A stretch of 64,000 bases of DNA from Bradyrhizobium sp. WBAH42 (GTDB lineage: Bacteria; Pseudomonadota; Alphaproteobacteria; Rhizobiales; Xanthobacteraceae), in the NCBI RefSeq assembly GCF_024585265.1, contig NZ_CP036533.1:1116001-1180000 (forward strand), read 5' to 3'. The notes under the pieces are model-generated. The model made no database searches. It was not told the origin of the DNA and was given only the letters and a program-made list of their open reading frames with translations. Both the position numbers and the translations under genes were made by a program. Numbering within the stretch: the first letter of the stretch is position 1; each line of letters starts with the position of its first letter. Positions 44,500 to 53,486 of this stretch are shown piece after piece.

Positions 44500-46257
44500 A
44501 TGGTCACGAGATCGGCACTCGCCTCTCTCATCGTCCTTTGCTGGACATCGTCGCTGCAGGCGCAGACGATCTATCCGATCGATCGTGCCGAGATCCTCGC
44601 TGGAGCCAAATTCGACTTCAAGGTCGAACTTCCCGGTCTGGTCGATCCCGCCAAGTTGAAGGTGACGGTGAACGGCGCGGATTATGCGGCCGCGTTCGGC
44701 CGTTCCGGGAGCTTCATCGAGCGCGAGGACGGCAAGGAGCAGTCGGCCCTGATCCTGCGCGACGTCACGCTGACCAAGCCCGGCAGCATCGTGGTCGACG
44801 TGAACGACGGCACGCGCCAGCGCAGCGTCACATGGACGGTCTACGACACCGGCGCGCGCAAGGCGAAGAACGTCATCCTGTTCATCGGCGACGGCATGTC
44901 GCCGGCGCATCGGGTCGCCGCGCGAATCCTGTCCAAGGGGATTTCGGAAGGCAAGAGCCGCGGCAAGCTCGCCATCGACGACATGCCGCATATGGCGCTG
45001 GTGGCAACCGCCGGCTCGGACTCGATCATCACGGATTCCGCCAACTCGGCGAGCGCCTATGCGACCGGGCACAAGAGCGCCGTCAATGCTCTCGGCGTCT
45101 ATGCCGACCGCACCGCAAGCCCGCTCGACGATCCCAAGGTCGAAACCATCACGAGCCTTGCCAAAAGGCAGCTCGGCATGGCGATCGGTATCGTCACCAA
45201 TACCGAGATCGAAGACGCGACGCCGGCGGCGATGGTCGCGCACACCCGTCGGCGCGCCGCCTATGACGACATCGTCGAGCAGTTCTTCGCGGCGAAGCCG
45301 GATGTGATGATGGGCGGCGGCAGCGCGAATTTTCTGCCGAAGTCGGCTACCGGCTCCAAGCGCAAGGACGAGACCGACTACATCGCGAAGTTTCGCGATG
45401 CCGGATATCAGGTGGCGACCACCGCGGGCGAGCTCAGCGCCGCTGCCGCAAAACAGGAGACGAGCCGGCTGCTCGGCCTGTTCGCCACCGGCAACATGGA
45501 CGGTGTGCTCGACCGCAAATTCCTGAAGGGCGGCGGCGTCAGGAAATTCCCCGAGCAGCCCGATCTGACCGAGCAGGTGCAGGCGGCGCTGAAGATCCTC
45601 GCGAAGAACGAGAGCGGCTTCTTCCTGATGGTCGAATCCGGAATGATCGACAAATACGCGCATTTGCTCGACATGGAGCGCGCCGTCTACGACACGATCA
45701 TGCTCGACAACGCCGTGCGTCAGACGCGCGAATGGGCGCGCGCACGCGGCGACGACACCCTCATCCTGGTGCTGGCCGATCACAATCATCCCAACAGCCT
45801 CGTCGGCACGGTGAATGACGACATGGGCACGACGCCCAACGTGCCCTTGCGCGAGCGCGTCGGAGTCTACGATCAGGCCGGATTTCCCAACTATCCCGCG
45901 CCGGATGCGGAAGGTTATCCGTCACGCGTCGACGTGAGCCGGCGGCTTGCCATCTTCTCGGCGAGCCTGCCCGACCACTACGAGACGTTCCGTCCGAAGC
46001 TCGACAATCCCAACGAGCCGACCGTCAAGGCCGGCGACGACGGCACCTACAAGGCCAACGACAAATACAAGGAGGTCCCGGGCGCGGTGCTGCGCCCCGG
46101 CAATCTGTCGGCGCTGGTCGGCGCCAGCGTGCATTCGGGCGAGGACGTCATCCTGACCGCGACCGGACCGGGCAGCGAGCGCGTGCACGGCTCGATGGAC
46201 AATACCGACGTGTTCCGTGTCATGGCCGATGCGCTGGGATTGGCTGCGCGACAATGA
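44500..46257 (+). CDS. Alkaline phosphatase, PhoA-superfamily, with N-terminal beta domain
   Basis: 585 residues from the ATG at 44500, which has GGAG ten bases upstream. A signal peptide (about 1-21, ending SLQAQ) leads to a ~90-residue beta-sandwich-like extension (VELPGLVDPAKLKVTVNGADY). The phosphatase core begins at about 123 with NVILFIGDGMSPAH (metal-binding Asp). TDSANSASAYATGHKS carries the nucleophilic Ser, and ADHNHPNSL and GASVHSGEDV supply the later His ligands. It releases phosphate from monoesters in the periplasm with Zn/Mg. Probably phosphate-starvation regulated, but I see no convincing pair of Pho-box half-sites. The repeats upstream end 69 bases before the start. Confidence 0.9.
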   Translation: MVTRSALASLIVLCWTSSLQAQTIYPIDRAEILAGAKFDFKVELPGLVDPAKLKVTVNGADYAAAFGRSGSFIEREDGKEQSALILRDVTLTKPGSIVVDVNDGTRQRSVTWTVYDTGARKAKNVILFIGDGMSPAHRVAARILSKGISEGKSRGKLAIDDMPHMALVATAGSDSIITDSANSASAYATGHKSAVNALGVYADRTASPLDDPKVETITSLAKRQLGMAIGIVTNTEIEDATPAAMVAHTRRRAAYDDIVEQFFAAKPDVMMGGGSANFLPKSATGSKRKDETDYIAKFRDAGYQVATTAGELSAAAAKQETSRLLGLFATGNMDGVLDRKFLKGGGVRKFPEQPDLTEQVQAALKILAKNESGFFLMVESGMIDKYAHLLDMERAVYDTIMLDNAVRQTREWARARGDDTLILVLADHNHPNSLVGTVNDDMGTTPNVPLRERVGVYDQAGFPNYPAPDAEGYPSRVDVSRRLAIFSASLPDHYETFRPKLDNPNEPTVKAGDDGTYKANDKYKEVPGAVLRPGNLSALVGASVHSGEDVILTATGPGSERVHGSMDNTDVFRVMADALGLAARQ

Positions 46258-46350
46258 TGACGGGTCGACTGCCAATCTGGGCACAACTACATGCCTGCCG
46301 CACGCGAACGCGGCAGGGCGGCCGCCCTGGTTCGCTCACGCCCTATGAAT

Positions 46351-46971
46351 TTACGACGAGTGAGTCGGCGTGAAGACCAGCTTCACAAAGCTGCGGAAGA
46401 GCAGGATCTGTCGCTCCAGCCGCTTCGGGTCGTTGAGCGTCTTCGACATGATGATTGCGCCGTCGACCACGCACGAGATCATCTCCGCGAGATCGTCGAG
46501 GTCCATCGGCTCGTGGGGCGGATAGACGGCGGCGATCCCGTCGAGAATTTCGCGGAAGTGCGCATTCCAGCTCCGGACCGATTGCGCGGTCAGATTGCGA
46601 ACATCGCGGTCGAACAAGCGCTCCTGATAGCAGATGCTGGCGATCAGGCAGCCGGGATGGCCGTTCGGCAGATCGGCCATGACTTCGGCGAGCAGTTTCA
46701 GCGAGATCAGGAACGACTGCAGCGGGTCGTCGGAGAGCTCACGTCCGCGCCTGAAGATCTCGTCGAACAGGCGATCATTCGTATCCACGTAGCGGCGCAG
46801 CATCTCCCGTGCGAGCGCGTTCTTGTCCTTGAAGTGATAGAAGAAGCCGCTCTTGGTCAGTCCGGCCTCGGCAATGACCTCCTCGATCGAGGTGGCGCCG
46901 AAGCCCTTTGCGAGCACCGCCGCTTCCGCGATTTCGAGAATGCGCTCGCGCGTCGCTTCGCCCTTTCCCAT
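46351..46971 (-). CDS. TetR/AcrR-family transcriptional regulator
   Basis: 206 residues from the ATG at 46971, with GGAG six bases upstream; the longer frame to 47022 is not supported. The N-terminal HTH is RERILEIAEAAVLAKGFGATSIEEVIAEAGLTKSGFFYHFKDKNALA (about 8-55), the canonical TetR pattern ending in the FYxHF(K)xK recognition region. The C-terminal ligand domain contains HPGCLIASICYQERLF, found in a subgroup close to AefR/NemR-like repressors. It is divergent from the homocysteine-methyltransferase-like gene at 47203, whose promoter is a likely target. The effector is unknown. Confidence 0.88.
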   Translation of the reverse strand: MGKGEATRERILEIAEAAVLAKGFGATSIEEVIAEAGLTKSGFFYHFKDKNALAREMLRRYVDTNDRLFDEIFRRGRELSDDPLQSFLISLKLLAEVMADLPNGHPGCLIASICYQERLFDRDVRNLTAQSVRSWNAHFREILDGIAAVYPPHEPMDLDDLAEMISCVVDGAIIMSKTLNDPKRLERQILLFRSFVKLVFTPTHSS

Positions 46972-47202
46972 CGATGTCTCCAGAACTGTACCGACGGTGC
47001 GGAAATTGGCCCTTGGGACCAAGCACCTCTCCGAGTGACTCGTGCAAATCTTTGATTTGTCTACGCTTGCCGGTGGAAGTTCAGCCGCACCACGGGGCTT
47101 CTAGAGCGACGCGACATTATGCGGCACCAAATGCCGCGACCGAACACGGGCATGGCGCGACCGAATGAAGAGAGCGGGCCCGTCCAAATGATGGAGCGAT
47201 CA

Positions 47203-48159
47203 ATGGCCAGATACAGGCATGGTCTGCCGCAGCGCGGCGGCGGCATTTTCCTGACCGACGGCGGCATGGAAACAACCCTTATCTTTCACCACGGGCTGGA
47301 GCTGCCCCACTTTGCGGCATTCGTGCTGCTCGACAGCGCGGATGGCCGCGCGCACTTGAGGCAGTACTACGAAGCCTATCTGCGTATCGCGCGGCAGCAT
47401 GGGCTCGGCTTCGTGCTCGACAGTCCGACTTGGCGCGCCAACCCTGATTGGGGCGCCAAGCTCGGCTATGATGCGGCCAGGCTCGAGGCCATCAACATGC
47501 GCGCCATTCGCTTCCTCGACGAATTGCGCGGTGCTTGGGAGGCCCCCGGCACGCCTTGCGTCATCAACGGCGCGATCGGTCCGCGAGGCGACGGCTACAA
47601 GGCCGGCAACATGGACGCGGCGGAGGCGGAAGCCTACCACTTGGGCCAGATCGCGGCCTTTGCCGAGGCCGGCGCCGACATGGCGACTGCATTCACGCTG
47701 AACAGCATCAACGAAGCCGTGGGCGTGGTCCGTGCAGCCCAGAGACAGGACATTCCGGTCGCGATCTCTTTCACGGTCGAAACCGATGGCCGCCTCGTCC
47801 GGGGAGAGTCGCTGCGCGAGGCGATCGAGGCGGTCGACGACGCAACGGAGCGGGCTTGCGAATACTTCCTGATCAATTGCGCGCACCCAACGCACTTCGA
47901 GAGTGCACTCGCTACAGGCGAGGCTTGGGTTCAGCGAATCCACGGCATCAGAGCCAATGCATCGGTCAAGAGCCACGCCGAGCTCGATGAATCGGAGGCG
48001 TTAGACAGTGGTGATCCCGCAGATCTCGGCCGCCGCTACCATTTGCTCAGGCGCGCATTCCCCGGCATGCGCATTCTCGGCGGCTGTTGCGGCACTGATC
48101 ACCGGCATGTTGCCGCGGTTTGTGAGGCATGTCTGCCGTCGGAAGCCATGACGGCGTGA
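47203..48159 (+). CDS. Homocysteine S-methyltransferase family protein
   Basis: 318 residues from the ATG at 47203, which has GGAG six bases upstream; longer frames to 47119 lack a site. TIM-barrel family with IFLTDGGMETTLIFHHG at the start and the zinc-binding cysteines INCAHPTHFE and GGCCGTDHRHV (one Cys plus the Cys pair), matching homocysteine S-methyltransferases such as MmuM and BhmT. It could methylate homocysteine from S-methylmethionine or betaine, or act on another thiol. Repeated NINEAVGVVRAAQ region is family-like. Divergent from TetR; ends at a bidirectional terminator. Confidence 0.88.
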   Translation: MARYRHGLPQRGGGIFLTDGGMETTLIFHHGLELPHFAAFVLLDSADGRAHLRQYYEAYLRIARQHGLGFVLDSPTWRANPDWGAKLGYDAARLEAINMRAIRFLDELRGAWEAPGTPCVINGAIGPRGDGYKAGNMDAAEAEAYHLGQIAAFAEAGADMATAFTLNSINEAVGVVRAAQRQDIPVAISFTVETDGRLVRGESLREAIEAVDDATERACEYFLINCAHPTHFESALATGEAWVQRIHGIRANASVKSHAELDESEALDSGDPADLGRRYHLLRRAFPGMRILGGCCGTDHRHVAAVCEACLPSEAMTA

Positions 48160-48164
48160 TAAGA

Positions 48165-48199
48165 AAAATGGCCGGGATTGCTCCCGGCCATTTTCTTTT
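48165..48199. terminator. Bidirectional rho-independent terminator
   Basis: A 13-pair stem, AAAATGGCCGGGA (48165-48177) with TCCCGGCCATTTT (48182-48194), and loop TTGC. An A-run precedes it and CTTTTTG follows, so it can stop both the rightward methyltransferase gene (ends 48159) and the leftward OmpA gene (ends 48210). The cleanest terminator in the window. Confidence 0.9.
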
Positions 48200-48209
48200 T
48201 GCGAAGGTC

Positions 48210-49500
48210 CTACTGGCGCGGCGGAGGCGCCGCATTGGCCTGGCCGCCGTTGAGCAACGGCGTGATGCGGCGGACGGTGACGCGCCGGTTGATCAGGCTC
48301 GGCCCCTGCGTCTGCTCCTTCAGGTATTGCTCGCCATAGCCCTGCGACGTCAGGTTTTCCGCGGGCACATTGAACTGCTGCGTCAGCAATTCGGCTGCGG
48401 CCTGCGCGCGGCGGTCCGACAGCGACAGATTGTCGACCTCGTTGCCGACCGCATCGGTGTGGCCCTCGATCAGGAACACCTCCTGCGGGTTGGCCTGGAG
48501 CGCCTGGTTGATGCCGTCGGCGATCACTTGAAGCCGCGCCGCCTGGTCCGGCGGAATGGTCCACGATCCCGTCTCGAAGTTGATCGTGTTGACGTCGATG
48601 CTCGGCATCTGCATGCGAACGTTCGGGCTGTAGCGGATCTCGTCGAGCGAGTAGCGCCGATCGATCCGCTGCACCGGCGGAGCCCGCATCGTTTCGTAGA
48701 TCACCTGCGGCGGCGCCTCCTGGGCGTCGACGATGTAGCGATCGTAGGGAATGCTGACCACCGGCGGCGGCACGTCGACGTAGAAGCCGCCGACCGCCCG
48801 CGGATCGCGGTAGGTGTTGTCGATGATCACGATCTCGCGTCCGCGCGGGTCCCTGCGGATACGACGGAGCAGCGAGCCGTCCGGCCCGACCACGGTGATC
48901 ACCTCGCTGCCATCGGGACGGATCACGACGGTGCGGGTTTCGCCGCCGACGGTGTCGGTGCGGATGTCGCGGGCGCCGTAGCGGAAGCGATAGAGATCGT
49001 TGCCGCGGACATAGGCCTGCCCGCCCGGATCGCGGATGATGATGCGGTCCGGCTCGGTGTAGACGGTGCGGCCGCCTTCGACGACCTCGCGTCGCTGGCT
49101 ATGGAGATCGGCGATGGTGGCGCCGATCACGGCGCCGGCCACCACGCCGGCACCGATCGCGAGCGGCGTCAGGTCACGCTGTTGCGGACGCGGCGGCGGC
49201 GGCAAGGGCGCTGCGACCGTCGGCGCGGCGCGGAACGCGGGTGCGACCGTCGGCGGTCTGTATCGGGTGGGGCGGTGCTGCCGCGGGCGGCGGAGCCGCG
49301 GGGCGCGCGGGTGCTGCAGGCGGCGCGGCTGCGGGCGGTCCCTTCGGCGGCTGCTTCGGTTTTCCGTCAGGGCCCGTGTCTTGCGGCTGGGCCTGCGCGA
49401 CCACGAGCGGCGCGGCGTCTTGCGCATGCGATGCGGTGTTGGCCAATTGCATCGCGGTCAGAGCCGTCGTCGCAAGCAGCACGAAACGAAGGTTGGTCAT
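48210..49500 (-). CDS. OmpA-family protein, frameshifted between signal peptide and body
   Basis: The first 49500-49174 frame encodes a signal peptide (MTNLRFVLLATTALTAM...ASHAQ) and a Pro/Ala-rich linker. The body, in another frame (to 48210), encodes a Gly-rich anchor segment, a beta-rich middle (ERVDRYSLDEIRYSPNV-like) and the OmpA peptidoglycan-binding domain. That domain has VFLIEGHTDAVGNEVDNLSLSDRRAQAAAELL, then GYGEQYL. Moving one base at the G4 run 49269-49272 (CCCC on the coding strand) joins the two into one 429-residue protein. As it stands, the outer-membrane/periplasmic protein loses its export signal. It may be a true mutation, programmed slippage or a sequencing error. Proline-rich OmpA proteins of this shape are common in Bradyrhizobium. 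Confidence 0.72.
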
Positions 49501-49685
49501 GGTGGTGAACTTCCCCGGAAGGTTCTTTGTCGAAGTGTCGTGATGAACGGCTACGCGTTAGGCCGCATTGTGGCGGGCGATGCAACCGCGGCTCGATTTA
49601 TTTCTGCACGCAAATCATCTCACTATGGCAACGTTCATTGCGCATTCAGAAGCTGGTTGCAATCGCCTTGCACTCGTTGGCCCTT

Positions 49686-49937
49686 TCACACGTGATCCCG
49701 CGGCGGAATTGCATCCGTCGCAGGATTGGGCGTGAGCGGTCCATGCGGCCCGCGCGATGGAATCTCTTCAGGCATGCGGCCCGGCAATTCGTCGGGCCGC
49801 GGCGGCGAGCCGGGCTCGCGCACCGGCGGCGTGATTTCGGGCTGCGGATTGCCGGGCGGAATTCCGGGCGGTGGCTCAGTTGGCGTACCGGGCGTCGAGG
49901 GCGGAATCTCGGGCGGTTCGATCGGCATCGGCACCAT
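49686..49937 (-). CDS. Possible small proline-rich protein
   Basis: 83 residues from an ATG at 49937 (a second ATG is at 49928). The sequence is nearly a quarter proline, with repeated short units such as EPPEIPPS, EPPPGIPPG and REPGSPPRPDELPGRMP. It has no cysteines, signal peptide or recognisable domain, so its shape is probably extended. I recall similar short proline-rich hypothetical proteins in Bradyrhizobium but cannot check. There is no clear ribosome site, and the gene could be a shadow frame. It lies between the two damaged genes. Confidence 0.35.
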   Translation of the reverse strand: MVPMPIEPPEIPPSTPGTPTEPPPGIPPGNPQPEITPPVREPGSPPRPDELPGRMPEEIPSRGPHGPLTPNPATDAIPPRDHV

Positions 49938-50010
49938 CGGGATCGTTGTGCAGAGAACAACAACGACGGCGCAGCGCCGATGTTCCGCGCCACCCGCTTC
50001 GAAGCCCGGT

Positions 50011-50397
50011 TTATTCCGGCGTGTGGCAGACCGCCTCGATATTGTGGCCGTCGGGATCGAGCACGAAGGCGCCGTAATAGTTCGCGTGATAATGCGGACG
50101 GATGCCGGGCGGACCGTTGTCGCGGCCGCCGGCCGCCATCGCCGTCTTGTAGAATGCATCGACCGTGGCGCGGTCCTTGGCGCGAATGGCGACATGCACG
50201 GGCTTGTTCATCGCGCCCTCGCCGCCGATTCAGAAATCGGGCTTGCCCTCGGCGCCGAAGCCCGCGGCCGCAGCGTGACCGGTCTGCTCGGCCGTGACTT
50301 CCATGATCAGGCTGTAGCCGAGCGGCGCCAGCGCCTTCACGTAGAACGCTTTGGCGCGCTCATAGTCGGAGACGGAGAAACCCAGATGGTCGATCAT
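50011..50397 (-). pseudogene. VOC/glyoxalase-family protein interrupted by an in-frame TGA
   Basis: The ATG at 50397 begins MIDHLGFSVSDYERAKAFY, the typical VOC start. The frame runs to TGA at 50230-50232, after AEGKPDF, and continues in the same frame as IGGEGAMNKPVHVAIRAKDRATVD to 50011, ending FVLDPDGHNIEAVCH, the VOC end with its metal ligands. One missing residue (normally Trp, TGG to TGA) restores a 128-residue protein, the usual family length. The product would be a small metal-dependent lyase or dioxygenase-like protein of unknown substrate. A sequencing error at one base is possible. Confidence 0.82.
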
Positions 50398-50422
50398 CGC
50401 TAACCTCCCTTGTTCGTCCCTG

Positions 50423-51280
50423 TCAGCGGGACAGAAACGTATTGCTTCGTGTCTTCCGCACGATCGTAAAGCCGCGCCCGACCATGTCGGCAATACAATC
50501 CTGCTGCCATTCGTTTTGTGACAGATGCTCGATCACCACCGCCCGCGGCCACAGCGATTGTGGCGCGTCGCGGAAGAAGCCGATCAGCACGCGGTCCTCG
50601 AAGCCCTCGACGTCGATCTTGAGCGAATCGACCTGCCCGACGCCGGCCTCCTCCAGAATGCGCATCAAGCGCAGCGACGGCACCTTGATCGCCTCGGCAC
50701 TGGCCGTGCCGGTGACGACGTGGGTGGCGCCGAGATTGCCGCCGCCGCTCTCGATCATCAGCTCGCCGTCGCTGTCGCCCGCGGCGGCCTGGACCAGGCG
50801 AACCTGCGGCGTCTTCGATGCGGCGTGGTTGAAGGAGAGCCGTGCGAAGGTCAGCGGATGCGGCTCGATCGCCACCACTTTTCCTGATGGCCCGACCTGC
50901 CGTGCCATCACCAGTGCGAACGTGCCGACATTGGCGCCGACATCGACGAACACGCCGCCCGCGGGGGTGTGCTGGCGCAGGAAGTCGAGCTCGTCGAGAT
51001 TGTAGTCCGGATTGAACAGCGCGCCGCGCTCGGTCGCGCTGCCCTGGTGATGGAGGCGGAACGAGGCGCCCTGGTATTGCACGTCGACAGGGCCGCTGCG
51101 CAGCAGGTTGACCAGCCGCGACATCCAGGGCCGGAACGCGCCGCGCTTCAGCCCGGATCGTTGAGCGAGGCGGATGATTGCGGCCTGCGCCGCATTGGGC
51201 GCGAACGCGCCGAACGGCGCGGACGAAGGGGCATTGTCGGACGTCAAGCAGCAGATCCTCGTTGCAGGCGGCGCATGCAT
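50423..51280 (-). CDS. FkbM-family SAM-dependent methyltransferase
   Basis: 285 residues from the ATG at 51280. The SAM-binding fold is GGVFVDVGANVGTFALVMARQVG (motif I, about 120-145), then VVAIEPHPLTFARLSFN and LKIDVEGFEDRVLIGF (motif IV). These match the FkbM group, which O-methylates sugars or polyketides such as those on capsule, lipopolysaccharide or glycolipids. The N-terminus to about residue 85 is variable and the start is only moderately certain. It is 25 bases upstream of the VOC remnant on the same strand. Confidence 0.85.
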   Translation of the reverse strand: MHAPPATRICCLTSDNAPSSAPFGAFAPNAAQAAIIRLAQRSGLKRGAFRPWMSRLVNLLRSGPVDVQYQGASFRLHHQGSATERGALFNPDYNLDELDFLRQHTPAGGVFVDVGANVGTFALVMARQVGPSGKVVAIEPHPLTFARLSFNHAASKTPQVRLVQAAAGDSDGELMIESGGGNLGATHVVTGTASAEAIKVPSLRLMRILEEAGVGQVDSLKIDVEGFEDRVLIGFFRDAPQSLWPRAVVIEHLSQNEWQQDCIADMVGRGFTIVRKTRSNTFLSR

Positions 51281-51320
51281 AGCCGGTTTTGCGGGGGACT
51301 CCAACGCTCGATCACCGGTG

Positions 51321-51469
51321 TCGTCCCGGGGCGCGAAGCGAACCCGGGACCCATAACCCCAGGAAGGAGTGTGATGCGACACGCTCACTCCGAGTCTTCG
51401 TCAAACTTCCTTCCTGTGGGTATCGGTCCCGGATCTGCGCGCTTGGAGCGCGCTTGTCCGGGACGACGG
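51321..51469. repeat. Dispersed palindromic repeat, CGTCCCGGGGCGCG type
   Basis: TCGTCCCGGGGCGCGAAGCG and CGCGCTTGTCCGGGACGACGG arms, with GGAAGGAGTGTGATGCGACAC and GAAACTTCCTTCCTGT-like inverted words inside. It sits between FkbM and the ABC exporter gene. Confidence 0.65.
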
Positions 51470-51477
51470 AGAGAGCC

Positions 51478-53433
51478 TCACGCCGCCTTCCTTGGAGCCT
51501 TGCGCTGCCGCAAGAATCGCCCGAGCAGCCGGCGCCTGCCCTTGCGCGGAATCAGGTCGATATCGCTGACGAGCTTGGCGCCGCCCTTGCGCCGCTCCAG
51601 CACGATCTTGCGGCTGTGGAAAGCCTCCAGCTCGGCGCGGTGCGCGACGCTGACGATGGTCGCCTTGGGCAACGCGTCGGTGACCATCTTCATCATCTTG
51701 TCCTGGCTCTTCTCGTCGAGCGCGGAGGTCGCCTCATCGAGCACGACGATATCGGGGTTGTGCAGCAGCAGCCGCGCAAAGGCGAGGCGCTGCTTCTCGC
51801 CGCCCGACAAGGTCTGGTCCCATGGTCCTTCCTCCTCGATCTTTTCCTTGAGATGATCGAGGCCGACCTTGTGCAGGGCTTCGCCGATTTCGTCCAAGGT
51901 CCAGTGGTCGGCCGCGCCGGGATAGGCGACCGCCCGCCGCAACGAGCCGGAGGGCACATAGGGCCGCTGCGGCAGCATGAACAGTCGGCGGTCGGCATGG
52001 AAATTCACGCTGCCGCCGCCCCAGGGCCATAGGCCGGCGATGGCGCGCACCAGCGTGCTCTTGCCGGTGCCGGATTCGCCGGCGACCAGGAGCCGCTCGC
52101 CGGGCTCGATCACTACCTCGGTCTCGCCGACCACCGCGGTGCCGTCGTCGAGCGTGACCGAGAGATCCTTCAGCTCCAGCATGGCCTCGCTGCAGGTCTC
52201 GCCGCGCTTGATGCGGCCGAGGCCATCGCCCTGCTCGGCGCGCTCGAGGCCGTCGAGCGACATCATCAATGAGGCGATGCGGCGCGCGCAGGCGTTCCAG
52301 TCGGCGAGCCGCGGATAATTGTCGACGAGCCAGCCGAACGCGCTCTGCACGATGGTGAAGGCGGATGCGGCCTGCATCACCTGCCCCAGCGTCATGGAGC
52401 CGTCGAGGAATTTTGGCGCGCAGAGCAGAAGCGGCACGACCGGCGCAACGAGGCTCGATCCTTGCGACACCAGCGTGGTGCGCATGTGCTGGCCGGCGAG
52501 CCGCGCCCATTGCCGCAGCACGTTCGTGAAGTTGCGATCGAGGCCGTCGCGCTCCTCCTCTTCGCCGCCGAGCAGTGCGATGCTTTCGCCGTTCTCGCGT
52601 ACGCGTGTCAGGGTGTAGCGGAAATCGGCCTCGGCCTGGTTCTTATCCTCCGAGACTTGCACGAAGCGCCGGCCGATCACCGTGATCGACCCGGATGCGA
52701 TCGCGGCGTAGAGCATCGCGGCGATCACGAGGAAGCCGGGAATGGTCACCGACGAGCCGCCGAGCGTGACGGTGAGCGCGCCGCCGATGGTCCAGAGCAC
52801 GACGATGAAGGTCGCGGCCGACAGCAGCGCGGAGGTGACGCCGGCAATGAAATCGACCGGCGCGTCGGTGGCAATGCGAAGATCCTCCGCGATCCGGTAT
52901 TCCGGATTCCCGTGATCGCCGCCGACGAGGTTGAGCTGGTAGTAGCGCCCGTTCTTGAGCCACCGTGTCAGCACGCTCGCGGTCAGCCAGGCGCGCCAGC
53001 GCCGCTGGATGCCCATGCGCGCGAACACCTGCACGACTGCGAGCACGATGCTGCCGATCGCGAGCGGGAAGAACATTGCGGTGAGATGGAAGACACTCGC
53101 CGCATCGCGCTTCTCGATGGCGTCGAAGATTGCACGATTCCAGACATTGATGCCGTATTGGAAGCCGACGGTCAGCACGATCAGCAGGACGAGACCGATC
53201 GAGAACGGCCAGGCTAGGCGGTCGCCGTTGCGGCCCCAGAAACCGCGGGCGCTGATCCAGAACCGCGTCAGCAGATAATCCTTGCGGACCTGCTCGGCTT
53301 CCTCCGGTGACAGTTCGGGGTCGGGTTCGACCAGCTCGGGCGGCGGCGGTGTCACGTCGTCGCCGTTCTCGCCTTGGATATCGATGATGGGCGGCTTCTT
53401 GCCCTGTTCGCGCGTCGCGGCCGGTTTGTGCAT
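51478..53433 (-). CDS. ABC transporter, fused permease-ATPase (BclA/YddA/Rv1819c type)
   Basis: 651 residues from the ATG at 53433. About 55 acidic, Pro-rich residues precede the membrane domain (about 60-350), with six hydrophobic segments starting RLAWPFSIGLVLLIVLTVG. The ATPase domain (about 420-640) has Walker A GESGTGKST, signature LSGGEKQRLAFARLLL and Walker B IVVLDEATSALDE. This ABC_membrane_2-type fold is shared by E. coli YddA, mycobacterial Rv1819c and Bradyrhizobium BclA, an importer-like transporter needed to survive legume NCR peptides. Whether this copy is BclA itself cannot be told without comparison. It follows the histidine kinase by 53 bases and is probably co-transcribed with it. 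Confidence 0.88.
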   Translation of the reverse strand: MHKPAATREQGKKPPIIDIQGENGDDVTPPPPELVEPDPELSPEEAEQVRKDYLLTRFWISARGFWGRNGDRLAWPFSIGLVLLIVLTVGFQYGINVWNRAIFDAIEKRDAASVFHLTAMFFPLAIGSIVLAVVQVFARMGIQRRWRAWLTASVLTRWLKNGRYYQLNLVGGDHGNPEYRIAEDLRIATDAPVDFIAGVTSALLSAATFIVVLWTIGGALTVTLGGSSVTIPGFLVIAAMLYAAIASGSITVIGRRFVQVSEDKNQAEADFRYTLTRVRENGESIALLGGEEEERDGLDRNFTNVLRQWARLAGQHMRTTLVSQGSSLVAPVVPLLLCAPKFLDGSMTLGQVMQAASAFTIVQSAFGWLVDNYPRLADWNACARRIASLMMSLDGLERAEQGDGLGRIKRGETCSEAMLELKDLSVTLDDGTAVVGETEVVIEPGERLLVAGESGTGKSTLVRAIAGLWPWGGGSVNFHADRRLFMLPQRPYVPSGSLRRAVAYPGAADHWTLDEIGEALHKVGLDHLKEKIEEEGPWDQTLSGGEKQRLAFARLLLHNPDIVVLDEATSALDEKSQDKMMKMVTDALPKATIVSVAHRAELEAFHSRKIVLERRKGGAKLVSDIDLIPRKGRRRLLGRFLRQRKAPRKAA

Positions 53434-53486
53434 GAGCGGACAACGCGAAGGGAACTCAGCCGGTTCCCGTGAGGTTCCGCGGGCCC

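Noticed and set aside
49269..49272. Programmed +1 frameshifting as explanation of the OmpA split
   Set aside because: CCCC can slip, but no stimulatory stop codon or structure is visible, and an export signal would rarely be placed under such control; mutation or sequencing error is simpler.
50230..50232. TGA read as selenocysteine in the VOC gene
   Set aside because: No selenocysteine insertion hairpin follows, and family members carry no Cys here as far as I recall.
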